A stretch of 64,000 nucleotides of DNA from UBA9973 sp964520225. Lineage in GTDB: Bacteria > Patescibacteriota > Minisyncoccia > Phycocordibacterales > UBA9973. A program made the position numbers and the translations under genes. A model generated the notes under the pieces. The model saw only the letters and a program-made list of their open reading frames with translations, was not told the DNA's origin and searched no databases. Of the stretch, positions 1 to 6,671 are shown one piece after another. The stretch's first letter is position 1. Every line of letters begins with the position of its first letter. Location of the stretch: positions 1 to 64,000 of the forward strand of contig CAZFNV010000002.1 in NCBI GenBank assembly GCA_964520225.1, given 5' to 3'.

Positions 1-86
1 AATATGCCGCAGTGACCTGGAGTGATCCATTTCTAGATATTACTAAATTTTTACTCAATTATTACGAAGTCGCACCTGATAGATGA
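1..86 (+). CDS. C-terminal end of a probable penicillin-binding protein (partial)
   Basis: Only the last 27 or so codons are present, read in the frame beginning at base 3 and ending at a TGA at 84-86. The tail reads roughly DPFLDITKFLLNYYEVAPDR. It resembles the C-terminus of FtsI/PBP2-type transpeptidases, where a P-x-F-x-x-I segment is followed by L-L-x-Y-Y-x-I-P-P-D. The next gene is murF, which often follows ftsI in division and cell-wall clusters, and this supports the guess. The catalytic domains lie outside the window, so the assignment rests on a short tail and on context. Confidence 0.5.
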   Translation, partial: YAAVTWSDPFLDITKFLLNYYEVAPDR

Positions 87-113
87 TTTTCATGCAGGGC
101 GACGTTGAACCAT

Positions 114-1430
114 ATGCGTACCATTGTCCGAGAAATTTTAATAAATGTTATGCAGGCCGAGTCGAAACTCGTGCTCTGGAAGTATAAACCAAGGATAGTT
201 GCCATCACTGGTTCAGTGGGTAAAACTTCGACCAAGGACGCTGTGTATGCCGTGCTGTCTAAGGTGGCTTATGTGCGCAAGAGCGAGAAGAGCTATAACA
301 GCGAGCTCGGTCTTCCGCTCACAATACTTGGTGTGCCAAATGGTTGGAATAATCTTTCAGTTTGGATGCAGAATATTTGCAAAGGTGCTTGGCTGTTTTT
401 GTGGCCTCATAAATATCCGAAATGGCTCATACTCGAAGTTGGGGTGGGTAAACCAGGTGATATGGCGCGCACCGCATCGTGGCTCAAGACTGATGCGGTG
501 ATCATTACAGCGATAGGTGATACTCCAGCCCATATAGAGTTCTTTGAGTCACGCAAACACTTAGTGGAAGAGAAGAGCGGACTAATCAAAACTTTAAAAC
601 AAGATGGTGTGCTCATACTCAACAAAGACGATGAGACGGTAGACAAAATGGGCGAAGGTGCCAAACATCGTATTATCAAATACGGCTTTTCGGGTGATGT
701 GGATGTGCAGGGCGGAGGGGAGTCTATCGCTTACAGTGAGGCAGGTGAGCCTGAAGGGATAATATTCCGAGTAGATGTGGATGGTAGCAGCTTACCCGTT
801 GTTATAGATGGAGTTTTTGGCAAAAACCATACTTATGCTTCACTCGCTGCGCTCGCTTTTGCTTATGGATTCAAATTGAATATGCTTGAAGGTATAAATG
901 CGCTCAAGAGTTATGATGTTCCACCGGGCCGAATGCGTCTATTGCGTGGGTTCAATGACACCTTAATAATAGATGACACATACAACTCTTCACCTTTTGC
1001 TTGCGAGTCTGCACTGCGCACGCTCGGCGAGATAAAGTGTTCTGGCAGAAAGATAGCAATATTGGGTGACATGCTCGAGCTCGGCAAACATACAGTCGAA
1101 GCTCATAAAAAGATCGGTAAAATAGCAACGGAAGTGGCAGACGTACTACTGGTTGTTGGGCCACGCTCTCAAGATACTAAAGAGGGGGCTATGCCTAGAG
1201 CAGAATCTACACATTTTGCCCGATTAACTAGTGATAAAATTTTTCACTTCACGGATTCGTACAAAGCTGGGGAATTTATAAAAACATTTATCGAAAAAGG
1301 GGATGTGGTGCTAGTGAAAGGTTCACAAGGTATGCGTATGGAGCGAGTAGTAGGAGAAATATTGCTTGACCAGAAGAATAAAGAGAACTTGCTCGTTCGC
1401 CAAGACAAAGAGTGGCTGGCTAAAAAATAA
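114..1430 (+). CDS. murF: MurF, UDP-MurNAc-tripeptide--D-alanyl-D-alanine ligase
   Basis: Cytoplasmic Mur ligase that adds D-Ala-D-Ala to the UDP-MurNAc tripeptide, the last soluble step of peptidoglycan precursor synthesis. The ATP-binding loop TGSVGKTS is at about residues 32-39. It is followed by YNSELGLPLTIL, matching the MurF N-x-E-x-G-x-P-L-T signature, and by the C-terminal ligase-domain motif DDTYNSSPFA. At 438 aa the length is normal. I take the ATG at 114 rather than the in-frame TTG at 105. The start lies 27 nt after the upstream stop, suggesting one operon with the probable PBP. ddl and murI lie far away at 36-38 kb, so cell-wall genes are dispersed. The next gene is on the opposite strand and belongs to a foreign-looking cassette. 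Confidence 0.93.
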   Translation: MRTIVREILINVMQAESKLVLWKYKPRIVAITGSVGKTSTKDAVYAVLSKVAYVRKSEKSYNSELGLPLTILGVPNGWNNLSVWMQNICKGAWLFLWPHKYPKWLILEVGVGKPGDMARTASWLKTDAVIITAIGDTPAHIEFFESRKHLVEEKSGLIKTLKQDGVLILNKDDETVDKMGEGAKHRIIKYGFSGDVDVQGGGESIAYSEAGEPEGIIFRVDVDGSSLPVVIDGVFGKNHTYASLAALAFAYGFKLNMLEGINALKSYDVPPGRMRLLRGFNDTLIIDDTYNSSPFACESALRTLGEIKCSGRKIAILGDMLELGKHTVEAHKKIGKIATEVADVLLVVGPRSQDTKEGAMPRAESTHFARLTSDKIFHFTDSYKAGEFIKTFIEKGDVVLVKGSQGMRMERVVGEILLDQKNKENLLVRQDKEWLAKK

Positions 1431-1436
1431 ATATAT

Positions 1437-1489
1437 AAAACGAAAGCCGCCCTACTCGAGGAGCCGGACGGCTCTCCCGTGTGGGCGGC
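1437..1489 (-). terminator. Rho-independent terminator of the 1520-2113 gene
   Basis: Read on the minus strand, GCCGCCC pairs with GGGCGGC around an inner GAGCCG/CGGCTC hairpin, followed by TTTCGTTTT. It lies 31 nt past the stop of the minus-strand gene and is far more GC-rich than the surrounding DNA. Confidence 0.85.
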
Positions 1490-1519
1490 GTTGATATTGG
1501 CGCGCTCAGCGCGCGGGTT

Positions 1520-2113
1520 CTAGTTGTGCTTCTGGAACCTTTGCCACTCGGTGACGAAATCCTCAACCGAGCGATTGATTGCCAGTTGCAGAAGAGCGTC
1601 CTTCTTGACTGGCGGAGGAGAGAGAGGTTGTGGTGTTCCTCCGCTCGAAGGCCAGCGAGGCCGGAAATCCTCCGGCTCCGCAAGTCCGACCGAAAAGACG
1701 CTCATGTAGCTCAGCCACACTTCGCAATGCGAAGGCGAGCACCGGGCGTTGTAGTTGAGCTTTGGGCTCTCCTCGTTCCCGCGGATGCTGGCGCCCGTCC
1801 ATTGGGCGCGGTAGCCTTCCGTGGAGGACTTGTCTTCCTGCCACTTGTCGTTCTGCGACAGGAAGATCCGGCCCTCCGACCATGCCCCCATCTCGGCCAT
1901 CTCGTATGCGAGCAGTTCGGCCGTGGGGTGTTTGATCGGAACTCCACGGCCTTCGCCGTAGATGCGCGAGACGCGCAGACCGGCGAGAGGCGGGGCGTTG
2001 ACTTCTCGCGCCACGACGAGCACAGTCGGAAGCTGAAGCATGTAGAGCACGATCCAGATGAAGCGCTTCCTGTCGCTCCATCCGTCGATCGTCCTGAAGA
2101 TTTTTTCGATCAT
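1520..2113 (-). CDS. Hypothetical membrane-anchored protein in a GC-rich cassette
   Basis: A 197-residue protein I do not recognise. Residues about 17-36 (FIWIVLYMLQLPTVLVV) form one probable membrane anchor. The remainder is polar, with a proline-rich SPPP stretch near residue 170. An AGGAGG site lies 9 nt before the ATG, a TTGATT/TTATAT promoter lies at 2160-2188, and a strong terminator follows, so the unit is monocistronic. Third codon positions are mostly G or C, unlike murF next door. A long reading frame also exists on the plus strand here, but it has no ribosome site, promoter or terminator of its own. It is the largest of the small GC-rich cassette genes in this window. Confidence 0.72.
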   Translation of the reverse strand: MIEKIFRTIDGWSDRKRFIWIVLYMLQLPTVLVVAREVNAPPLAGLRVSRIYGEGRGVPIKHPTAELLAYEMAEMGAWSEGRIFLSQNDKWQEDKSSTEGYRAQWTGASIRGNEESPKLNYNARCSPSHCEVWLSYMSVFSVGLAEPEDFRPRWPSSGGTPQPLSPPPVKKDALLQLAINRSVEDFVTEWQRFQKHN

Positions 2114-2159
2114 CTTATGGGCCTCCTAGGGGTTAGGTTGAAAGTGAACTTCTAAAAAT

Positions 2160-2188
2160 ATATAAACACACAAAAATGAAAAAATCAA
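2160..2188 (-). promoter_or_regulatory. Promoter of the 1520-2113 cassette gene
   Basis: On the minus strand, TTGATT and TTATAT are separated by 17 nt. The predicted start gives a leader of about 40 nt ending in the AGGAGG site. The -35 and spacing match the two minus-strand cassettes near 43 kb. Confidence 0.6.
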
Positions 2189-2215
2189 GTTTTTTGCTAA
2201 TTTACGCTTTAGAAC

Positions 2216-2244
2216 TTGAATATTTTAAATAAATATGTTATTAT
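2216..2244 (+). promoter_or_regulatory. Promoter of the 2280-2450 cassette gene
   Basis: TTGAAT and TATTAT are separated by exactly 17 nt. Transcription would begin near 2251, so the in-frame ATG at 2235 lies inside the promoter and cannot be the start codon. Confidence 0.65.
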
Positions 2245-2279
2245 ATAGGTGGAGCAGTACCAACTCGAGTGAGGTTAAA

Positions 2280-2450
2280 ATGAGCCTTCGCCACACGAAC
2301 TTCAGGGACATCCCTGTCGGACAGAAGTTCTGTTTCAACGTCGACGGTCCGGCGTTCGTGCGCATCGGCCGGGTCGCCTACGGCGACCCGAAGACGGGTG
2401 CCTACCGGGGTGAGCTCCACCCCAACCGTGGGGTCTGGCGCGTGAACTAG
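2280..2450 (+). CDS. 56-residue single-domain protein, same fold family as the 23271-23699 protein
   Basis: Small hypothetical protein starting MSLRHTNFRDIPVGQKF. The start at 2280 follows a GAGTGAGGT ribosome site, and the upstream in-frame ATG at 2235 falls inside the promoter. Codons are strongly GC-biased at the third position. The pattern F-R-D-I-P-V-G-x-x-F, then a short F-V-R-I strand, then a W-R-V end, resembles each half of the tandem-repeat protein at 23271-23699 (FRNVPVGGEF and FLKLPLNGKF). I infer a shared small beta-rich domain of unknown function. It stands alone, with its own promoter and terminator. Confidence 0.75.
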   Translation: MSLRHTNFRDIPVGQKFCFNVDGPAFVRIGRVAYGDPKTGAYRGELHPNRGVWRVN

Positions 2451-2479
2451 ACCCAGACCACACAACCACATCAGCCCGC

Positions 2480-2524
2480 AGGAAGCCCGCGATTTTCGCT
2501 GCTCCTCGCGGGCTTTCCTTTTTA
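2480..2524 (+). terminator. Terminator of the 2280-2450 gene
   Basis: AGGAAGCCCGCGA pairs with TCGCGGGCTTTCCT and is followed by TTTTTAT. Its 3' half (CTGCTCCTCGCGGGCTTTC) is nearly the same as the terminator of the related minus-strand gene at 23211-23264. Confidence 0.9.
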
Positions 2525-2575
2525 TAATTGACAACATAAATTTTTTATAGTAGAAAACTAATTGGAGGTTCTTGA

Positions 2576-2716
2576 ATGAAAGAGACGAAGCCGACCCCTC
2601 TCCGAGACCTGGCCGGTCCGCCGTGCAGGCGTTGCGGGTTTTCCATGGCCCGCAAGGAGGGCGGGTACAACTGTCCCCATTGCGGCATGCAGACCGGCGA
2701 CCGCAAGAGCTACTAG
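2576..2716 (+). CDS. 46-residue zinc-ribbon protein
   Basis: A very short gene reading MKETKPTPLRDLAG and then a CRRCG ... CPHCG pair, which is a compact four-cysteine zinc ribbon spanning about residues 17-37. GGAGGT sits 7 nt before the ATG at 2576, and a TTGACA at 2528-2533 with a weak -10 lies upstream. The gene ends TAG at 2714-2716, and the next cassette gene starts 11 nt later, so the two probably form one transcript. Function unknown; such ribbons bind nucleic acid or stabilise small proteins. The strong ribosome site and GC-biased codons support it being real despite its size. Confidence 0.72.
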   Translation: MKETKPTPLRDLAGPPCRRCGFSMARKEGGYNCPHCGMQTGDRKSY

Positions 2717-2727
2717 GGGGTACCACC

Positions 2728-2922
2728 ATGGTCGACCTCCGAGTTGAGGTTGCTGACAAGCAACTCAGCACCCCAGAGTGGGGCAAGCTGATGCTTGACG
2801 TTGCGACCAAGCTCAAGCGTACGGTCTACGTTGCGTTCCCGAATCTCGTCATTCGAAATGGCGAGCTGGGGGACATCGAGAGGCTGCAAGGCCTCGGCCT
2901 CAAACTGAAGGAGGTGAAGTAA
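2728..2922 (+). CDS. 64-residue hypothetical protein, paralogue of the 4722-4919 gene
   Basis: Starts MVDLRVEVADKQL, with an AGGGGG element 7 nt upstream. It shares a layout with the protein at 4722-4919: an N-terminal L-R-V/I-x-V strand, a helix, a V-Y strand, and a C-terminal L-x-L/F-x-E-V ending. The DNA around both stop codons is almost identical (GAGGTGAAgTAAAGAAAAA) and runs into near-identical terminators. I therefore infer that the two genes are divergent copies of one cassette. No known family is recognised. It is co-transcribed with the zinc-ribbon gene just upstream. Confidence 0.72.
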   Translation: MVDLRVEVADKQLSTPEWGKLMLDVATKLKRTVYVAFPNLVIRNGELGDIERLQGLGLKLKEVK

Positions 2923-2938
2923 AGAAAAATCAAAAAAC

Positions 2939-2989
2939 GACCGCCGGGCTCCCGTGAAAGGGGCCGCCCGCGCGGTCCTTTTCTTTTTT
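2939..2989 (+). terminator. Terminator of the 2576-2922 pair; repeated at 4941
   Basis: GACCGCCGGGC pairs with GCCCGCGCGGTC and is followed by CTTTTCTTTTTTT. The same stem and tail occur at 4941-4990 with only the loop changed. Confidence 0.92.
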
Positions 2990-3083
2990 TAATTACATTT
3001 TTCGCGGACAACAACCACTTAAGTTTTTGCAATATACTGTTGTATCACGAGTAAAAATATGATTTGAAAAATAAATATAGAAC

Positions 3084-3112
3084 TAGACAAAACAAAAAAC
3101 TTGTGTTATATA
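3084..3112 (+). promoter_or_regulatory. Promoter of the 3133-3345 cassette gene
   Basis: TAGACA and TATATA with a 17-nt spacer. The predicted transcript starts near 3119, directly at the GTGGAGGTG ribosome site, leaving a leader of about 14 nt. Confidence 0.65.
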
Positions 3113-3132
3113 AAAAGTGGAGGTGACTCGCT

Positions 3133-3345
3133 ATGACCCAGCGAGCGAAGGAGCTGAGACGGAAACGCAAGGCGCGGAACGACCGCAGGAAGGCGCGCCA
3201 GTGGGCGGGGGAACCCAAGGGTCCTCGACCCCTGGGCATGAACAAGAGCCTGCTGCCGAGCCTGGTGGTGCGGCGCCACCGCGGGCGGTACTTCGGGTGG
3301 TGCGAGGCGTGCGGGAGCTACACCTGCGTTTGGGATCTGGGGTAG
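3133..3345 (+). CDS. Basic 70-residue protein with a CxxC pair
   Basis: Starts MTQRAKELRRKRKARNDRRK, an extremely arginine/lysine-rich N-terminal third, and ends with WCEACGSYTCVWDLG, which carries one CxxC plus a further Cys. The charge suggests nucleic-acid binding, and the cysteines may hold a metal with another protein or a dimer partner. GGAGGTG lies 7 nt before the ATG. A strong hairpin terminator follows. GC-rich third codon positions match the other cassettes. I do not recognise a family. Confidence 0.7.
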   Translation: MTQRAKELRRKRKARNDRRKARQWAGEPKGPRPLGMNKSLLPSLVVRRHRGRYFGWCEACGSYTCVWDLG

Positions 3346-3354
3346 CTTCTCAGT

Positions 3355-3412
3355 GTGCCCCGCCGGTTCAGAAGGCCGGCGGGGCACGGCAAACAAGTTC
3401 TTTGCGTTTTTT
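3355..3412 (+). terminator. Double terminator of the 3133-3345 gene
   Basis: A perfect 12-bp stem GTGCCCCGCCGG/CCGGCGGGGCAC at 3355-3387 is followed by a second hairpin GCAAA/TTTGC and six T residues at 3389-3412. Confidence 0.85.
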
Positions 3413-3499
3413 CTGTTGTGAGCCTTTCGGGGCTCGATCTGGCTCCGTTAGGACAAGATCCTCACGGGGCTTTTTTACAAGCAAGAACCGTTCTTGCTT
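3413..3499. other. Intergenic block of hairpins between convergent units
   Basis: Contains GAGCC/GGCTC at 3419-3434, a GTGAG/CTCAC long-range pair enclosing it, the string TCACGGGGC followed by six T, and a near-perfect palindrome (AAGCAAGAAC / GTTCTTGCTT) at the NUDIX stop. It could be a further terminator for either strand or a relic of the CCCC/GGGG palindromic family. No gene is seen. Confidence 0.45.
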
Positions 3500-4094
3500 A
3501 GCTGGTACTTGGTTCGAATAATTTTCGTAGCGCGGTCATTTTTTCTGGATTCAATTTCGCTTTAAAAAATTCTAACTCAACTTCTTTTTCATAAAAACTT
3601 TCGTGATCATCAGTGGCAATATTTACTAATTCTTCGAAAGTTACGGGATATAGCTGTATCTTTTCTCCAGCGTCCAAATCAAGTTCAGAGACTTTCTTCA
3701 AACCTTTTGCTATAAAAGTGTAGACTGCCCACTCTATTTTACTGGTAGGCTGTTGCGCGTTCCAAAGTATAAATTCTTCCGCTTCGTATCCGCTTTCTTC
3801 TAACAGTTCTCTTTTCGCGGCTTCTAGAATATCTTCGCCCTCATCGACTCTTCCGCCTGTAGCTCCGATGAAAGGTTTCTTGCCGGGTTGTTCTTGTTTG
3901 GTCAATAAAATTTGACCGTCTGGTAATACTGGGAACACGACTACGGTATCGGGGCGCTTCAGTTTTTCAAAAGTCGCTTTTGTGCCGTCAAACATTTCTT
4001 GTTCCCACTGATATACATCGAATATTACACCTTTAAAAACTTTTGTTGCATCTGACGGAAGGGGTTGTTTTGATTCAGGTCTTTTGATTTCCAT
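3498..4094 (-). CDS. NUDIX hydrolase, ADP-ribose pyrophosphatase-like
   Basis: Hydrolyses nucleoside diphosphates linked to another moiety. A perfect NUDIX box, G-x5-E-x7-R-E-L-x-E-E-x-G-Y, spans about residues 81-103 (GRVDEGE ... RELLEESGY) and supplies the metal-binding glutamates. The 198-aa length and the N-terminal beta region (KVFKGVIFDVYQWEQEMFDG) fit the ADP-ribose/NDP-sugar pyrophosphatase group, though substrate cannot be read from sequence. A TATAAT box ends 6 nt before the ATG and there is no ribosome site, so the mRNA is predicted to be leaderless. Base composition is like the core genome, although cassettes lie on both sides. Confidence 0.9.
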   Translation of the reverse strand: MEIKRPESKQPLPSDATKVFKGVIFDVYQWEQEMFDGTKATFEKLKRPDTVVVFPVLPDGQILLTKQEQPGKKPFIGATGGRVDEGEDILEAAKRELLEESGYEAEEFILWNAQQPTSKIEWAVYTFIAKGLKKVSELDLDAGEKIQLYPVTFEELVNIATDDHESFYEKEVELEFFKAKLNPEKMTALRKLFEPSTS

Positions 4095-4123
4095 ATTTAT
4101 ATTATAACAAAGTTTTTAACACT

Positions 4124-4651
4124 TTACATTTTCCTCGAATCATATGCCCAGTGGAGGAGGGCTTGGCGTTGGCGACGACGGCAAGAAATGTCACCGGCGA
4201 GGCAATTATTTTTTATTTGCATTATGTGTCGGCGCATATTGAGCCAGCGCTTTATCTGCCTTTCATCTTCGTCAGGAATTCTTCTACCCATATAATAGCG
4301 GGCATACCACTCGAACCATCCGCGCGGGTCGTCTTTGTATATCCAGCCTTTCCTTTGCCACTCGGCTAGGCTCTGTGATGCTTTGATTTTAAAAAAGTTG
4401 AGTTTTGGGTCGGGGCCTTTCATTACATCTTTCTGTAATTTCGCTTTTCTGAACCAGGTTTTCGGATATTCTTTTTGGCAATCATTTAAATACAATCCGC
4501 CGAAAACTCCGAGTGCAAGCATTTCTTTGGGAGTTAAGTCTGGCCGAAACCTCGGGTCAAAATTTTTTCCCTCCGGTTCAGTTCGCACATAAGTGTAACC
4601 CCTCTGCATTGCGTTATTGATCGTAATTTTTCTAGCACGAAATTTAGGCAT
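4124..4651 (-). CDS. Conserved hypothetical protein with a GWFEWYARYYMGRR motif
   Basis: A 175-residue basic protein. The segment around PRGWFEWYARYYMGRRIPDEDERQIKRW resembles a conserved motif I recall from uncharacterised proteins of bacteria, fungi and plants. No catalytic signature is evident. I start it at the ATG at 4651 (MPKFRARK). The longer start at 4678 lies before a TGTGCTACAAT promoter element, so it would not be transcribed. The C-terminus is Arg/Gln-rich (CRRRQRQALLHW). Function unknown. Confidence 0.7.
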   Translation of the reverse strand: MPKFRARKITINNAMQRGYTYVRTEPEGKNFDPRFRPDLTPKEMLALGVFGGLYLNDCQKEYPKTWFRKAKLQKDVMKGPDPKLNFFKIKASQSLAEWQRKGWIYKDDPRGWFEWYARYYMGRRIPDEDERQIKRWLNMRRHIMQIKNNCLAGDISCRRRQRQALLHWAYDSRKM

Positions 4652-4677
4652 AGATTTTGTAGGTGAATTGTAGCACA

Positions 4678-4705
4678 TTGTTTATATTTTTTTATGTGAT
4701 AAATT
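4678..4705 (+). promoter_or_regulatory. Promoter of the 4722-4919 cassette gene
   Basis: TTGTTT and TAAATT are separated by 16 nt. The predicted start at about 4712 coincides with the TGGAGGT ribosome site. It is back to back with the promoter of the minus-strand gene at 4651. Confidence 0.5.
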
Positions 4706-4721
4706 GTGCGTGGAGGTTACC

Positions 4722-4919
4722 ATGCTGCGCATTCGTGTGCTGGGAGCGGCGGGTCCCGGAGACCTGACGTTCGTTGCAGACATGCTGTGCTCGATGTCCG
4801 GCAAGGACGTGTATTGTTCGGACACCAACGAGAACATTCTTGAGGTCGATGGAGCGACCCCCGAAGACCTCAAGAACTGGAACAGGTTCGAGCTCTTCGA
4901 GCTCCAGGAGGTGAACTAA
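4722..4919 (+). CDS. 65-residue hypothetical protein, paralogue of the 2728-2922 gene
   Basis: Starts MLRIRVLGAAGPGD and ends FELFELQEVN. GGAGGT lies 5 nt before the ATG. It has the same strand-helix-strand-helix-strand outline as the protein at 2728-2922, and its 3' end and terminator are nearly identical to that gene's. The protein bodies have diverged a lot, so the copies are old or fast-evolving. GC-rich codons contrast with the AT-rich gene just upstream. No family is recognised. Confidence 0.72.
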   Translation: MLRIRVLGAAGPGDLTFVADMLCSMSGKDVYCSDTNENILEVDGATPEDLKNWNRFELFELQEVN

Positions 4920-4940
4920 AGAAAAAGAAAAAATCAAAAA

Positions 4941-4990
4941 GACCGCCGGGCCCCGAGGAAGGGACTGCCCGCGCGGTCCTTTTCTTTTCC
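4941..4990 (+). terminator. Terminator of the 4722-4919 gene; near copy of 2939-2989
   Basis: GACCGCCGGGC pairs with GCCCGCGCGGTC and is followed by CTTTTCTTTT. The upstream AAATCAAAAA tract is shared with the copy at 2939. Confidence 0.92.
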
Positions 4991-5162
4991 ACTTCTAAAT
5001 TTTTTTAAGTGCGCTTCGCGCGCTAAGTTCATGTGGTCACAAGTTACTAAATAAAATTTTTCTTCTTCGACAAGCTCAGAATCAAATTTTATGTAAGTAC
5101 TTGCCGACCCCGGCTCGGCTTCTCGCAAGCTTGCGAGACAGGCCTGTGCCTTCACCGCGTAC
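4991..5162. repeat. Intergenic palindrome cluster
   Basis: No convincing gene. It holds GCGCGCGAAGCGC-type pairing near 5012, a TTCGACAAGCTCAGA string near 5067 of a kind commonly repeated in bacterial genomes, GCCGA/TCGGC near 5103, and a perfect 18-bp palindrome at 5121-5138 (TCTCGCAAGCTTGCGAGA). These look like stacked short palindromic insertions. Confidence 0.5.
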
Positions 5163-5186
5163 AAAAAAATCCCAAGCAGTTGGGAT
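5163..5186 (-). terminator. Terminator downstream of tRNA-Glu
   Basis: ATCCCAA/TTGGGAT with a 4-nt loop. On the minus strand it is followed by a run of seven T, and it begins 15 nt past the tRNA 3' end. Confidence 0.85.
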
Positions 5187-5200
5187 GTTTTTTGTCGCGG

Positions 5201-5272
5201 TGACCTCACGGAGAATCGAACTCCGATTAACGGATTGAGAACCCGTTGTCCTAACCGTTAGACGATGAGGCC
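5201..5272 (-). tRNA. tRNA-Glu (anticodon CTC)
   Basis: The minus strand folds into a full cloverleaf. The acceptor is GGCCTCA/TGAGGTC, the anticodon loop TTCTCAA sits on ACGGG/TCCGT, and the T-arm is GGAGTTCGATTCTCC. The 3' CCA is not encoded. A TGTGCTAAAAAT promoter element lies just upstream at about 5283-5294. Confidence 0.93.
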
Positions 5273-5293
5273 ATACCTATTTTTAGCACATTA

Positions 5294-5545
5294 TTATTCG
5301 GTAGCCAAATTTAGGCCTACTTTTTCGGCGATTTGTTTTATCCAACGGTCGTGCCTAGAAAGCTGGGTAGATATCGCTGCGTATTCTAGTTTTAATTCTC
5401 CGATTGATTTAGCTATCAAGTCACTCGAAACTAAAAGGCCTTGTACCATCTCTCGCAAGTGCGATAGATCACTCTTGATCTCCTCGACGTCTTTCTTAGA
5501 TGCTAGGAGGGAAGTCAATTTGTCGATATCTTGATCAGTTAACAT
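5294..5545 (-). CDS. Small coiled-coil protein
   Basis: 83 residues with heptad-like spacing of Leu/Ile through most of the length (DIDKLTSLLASKKDVEEIKS ... IGELKLEYAAISTQLSRHD). It is probably a helical oligomer with no enzymatic motif. Proteins of this type are common and uncharacterised in Patescibacteria. TATAAT ends 6 nt before the ATG, giving a predicted leaderless mRNA. It lies between tRNA-Glu and rmuC on the same strand. Function unknown. Confidence 0.72.
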   Translation of the reverse strand: MLTDQDIDKLTSLLASKKDVEEIKSDLSHLREMVQGLLVSSDLIAKSIGELKLEYAAISTQLSRHDRWIKQIAEKVGLNLATE

Positions 5546-5599
5546 AATGAAATTATATCAAGTATTACTGAGAGTAGTCAAATACAGAAAACCACTATG

Positions 5600-6652
5600 C
5601 TATTCCTCCACTTTTGGCTTTTCGAGTTCTTGGATCTCGATGTCGGGGGAGGTGCCGGAGATGCGCATAACGTCTTTATCTATTTTTTTAAGCTCTTTGC
5701 CAGAAGCGTTGTAGTGGTTCACCACTGTCGAGAGCGAGTTGCCGAGCTTGTTGTGATATTCATCGTAAGCTTTCAAGTGTTTACCTAGTTCGCCCACGCG
5801 CTTGATTATTTCACTCGCCTCCTTTTCAATTTTGAGTGCATTTAAGCCTTGCAGGACTGTTTGTAAATACGCAAGGAAAGAAGTAGGGGAGACAACTATA
5901 ACTTTATATTTATTCGCGGCACGCTGGATTAGGTTTTCCTCTTCATCTCTACCCACACGTCCCAGTAGTAGGTCGTAGTATATGGCCTCGTGAGGGATGA
6001 ACATAAAGGCAAAGCCTAGGGTGTTGAGCTCAGGGCGCACGTATTTCGCAGTTTCTATGATGCGAGCCTTGAGGTCATTCTCGAAAATTTTCTCTAGCCT
6101 TCCGCGTTCTGCTTCATCTTCTTCTTCGGTGATGCGGTTGTAATTCTCTAACGAAAATTTCGAGTCTATCGGAATTATTTTCTCTTTTACAAACACCACC
6201 GCGTCCGGTACGAGCTCTTCACCATTATCGTTCTTGCCTAGCCGGTACTGCATCTCGTAGCTACCTGGAGGCATAGTGTTGCGTAGTAGAGTTTCGAGGT
6301 AATATTCACCGAGGATTCCGCGCTGTTTCGGATTTTTCAGAATGTTTTGCAAGTTCTGAAGCTGGTCAGCGAAGGATATGACTTGCTTATTGGTTTCGTC
6401 GAGGCGAGTAAGGCGCTCGGTTACATCGCGGATTATTTTATTTGATTCAGTAGAGTGGAATTTCAAACTTTCGCTCATTTCTTTCTGGGAGGCGCCAATC
6501 TTCGCATCTACTGTGCGGGAGAGTTCGTTGAGCTGGGTGAGTATGAGGTTGAGCCCTGCACCACTATCCGTGTTGGGGCGGCCTTTATTTATAATCGCAT
6601 ATACAACTCCACCCACAACCAAAATAACTATTATAAGTTCAAAGTTAAGCAT
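5600..6652 (-). CDS. rmuC: RmuC-family DNA recombination protein
   Basis: An N-terminal membrane anchor (ELIIVILVVGGVVYAII, residues about 4-20) precedes a coiled coil and then the RmuC nuclease-like core. Recognisable parts are GILGEYYLETLLRN, VPDAVVFVKEKIIPIDSKFSLENY and the later PHEAIYYDLL. In E. coli RmuC limits inversions between short inverted repeats, which is interesting in a window so rich in palindromes. The 350-aa length is shorter than the E. coli protein because of a shorter coiled coil. TAGAAT ends 6 nt before the ATG, so a leaderless mRNA is predicted. Confidence 0.92.
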   Translation of the reverse strand: MLNFELIIVILVVGGVVYAIINKGRPNTDSGAGLNLILTQLNELSRTVDAKIGASQKEMSESLKFHSTESNKIIRDVTERLTRLDETNKQVISFADQLQNLQNILKNPKQRGILGEYYLETLLRNTMPPGSYEMQYRLGKNDNGEELVPDAVVFVKEKIIPIDSKFSLENYNRITEEEDEAERGRLEKIFENDLKARIIETAKYVRPELNTLGFAFMFIPHEAIYYDLLLGRVGRDEEENLIQRAANKYKVIVVSPTSFLAYLQTVLQGLNALKIEKEASEIIKRVGELGKHLKAYDEYHNKLGNSLSTVVNHYNASGKELKKIDKDVMRISGTSPDIEIQELEKPKVEE

Positions 6653-6671
6653 TTGCTTATTCTAGCATGCT

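Noticed and set aside
1481..2155. 224-codon plus-strand frame opposite the 1520-2113 gene
   Set aside because: No ribosome site, promoter or terminator on that strand; the minus strand has all three. GC-rich DNA easily gives long antisense frames.
2717..2740. GGTACC, CCACCATGG and GTCGAC in a row, looking like cloning sites with a Kozak sequence
   Set aside because: The gene's 3' end and terminator are shared with a natural-looking paralogue at 4722, and no other vector sequence is present. Most likely coincidence in GC-rich DNA.
3117..3521. 134-codon plus-strand frame overlapping the basic 70-residue gene
   Set aside because: It starts at the ribosome site itself and runs through the terminators. 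The frame starting at 3133 has correct SD spacing.
4934..5209. 91-codon minus-strand frame between a terminator and tRNA-Glu
   Set aside because: It begins inside tRNA-Glu, crosses the tRNA terminator and a cluster of palindromes and ends in another gene's terminator. No ribosome site or -10 box.
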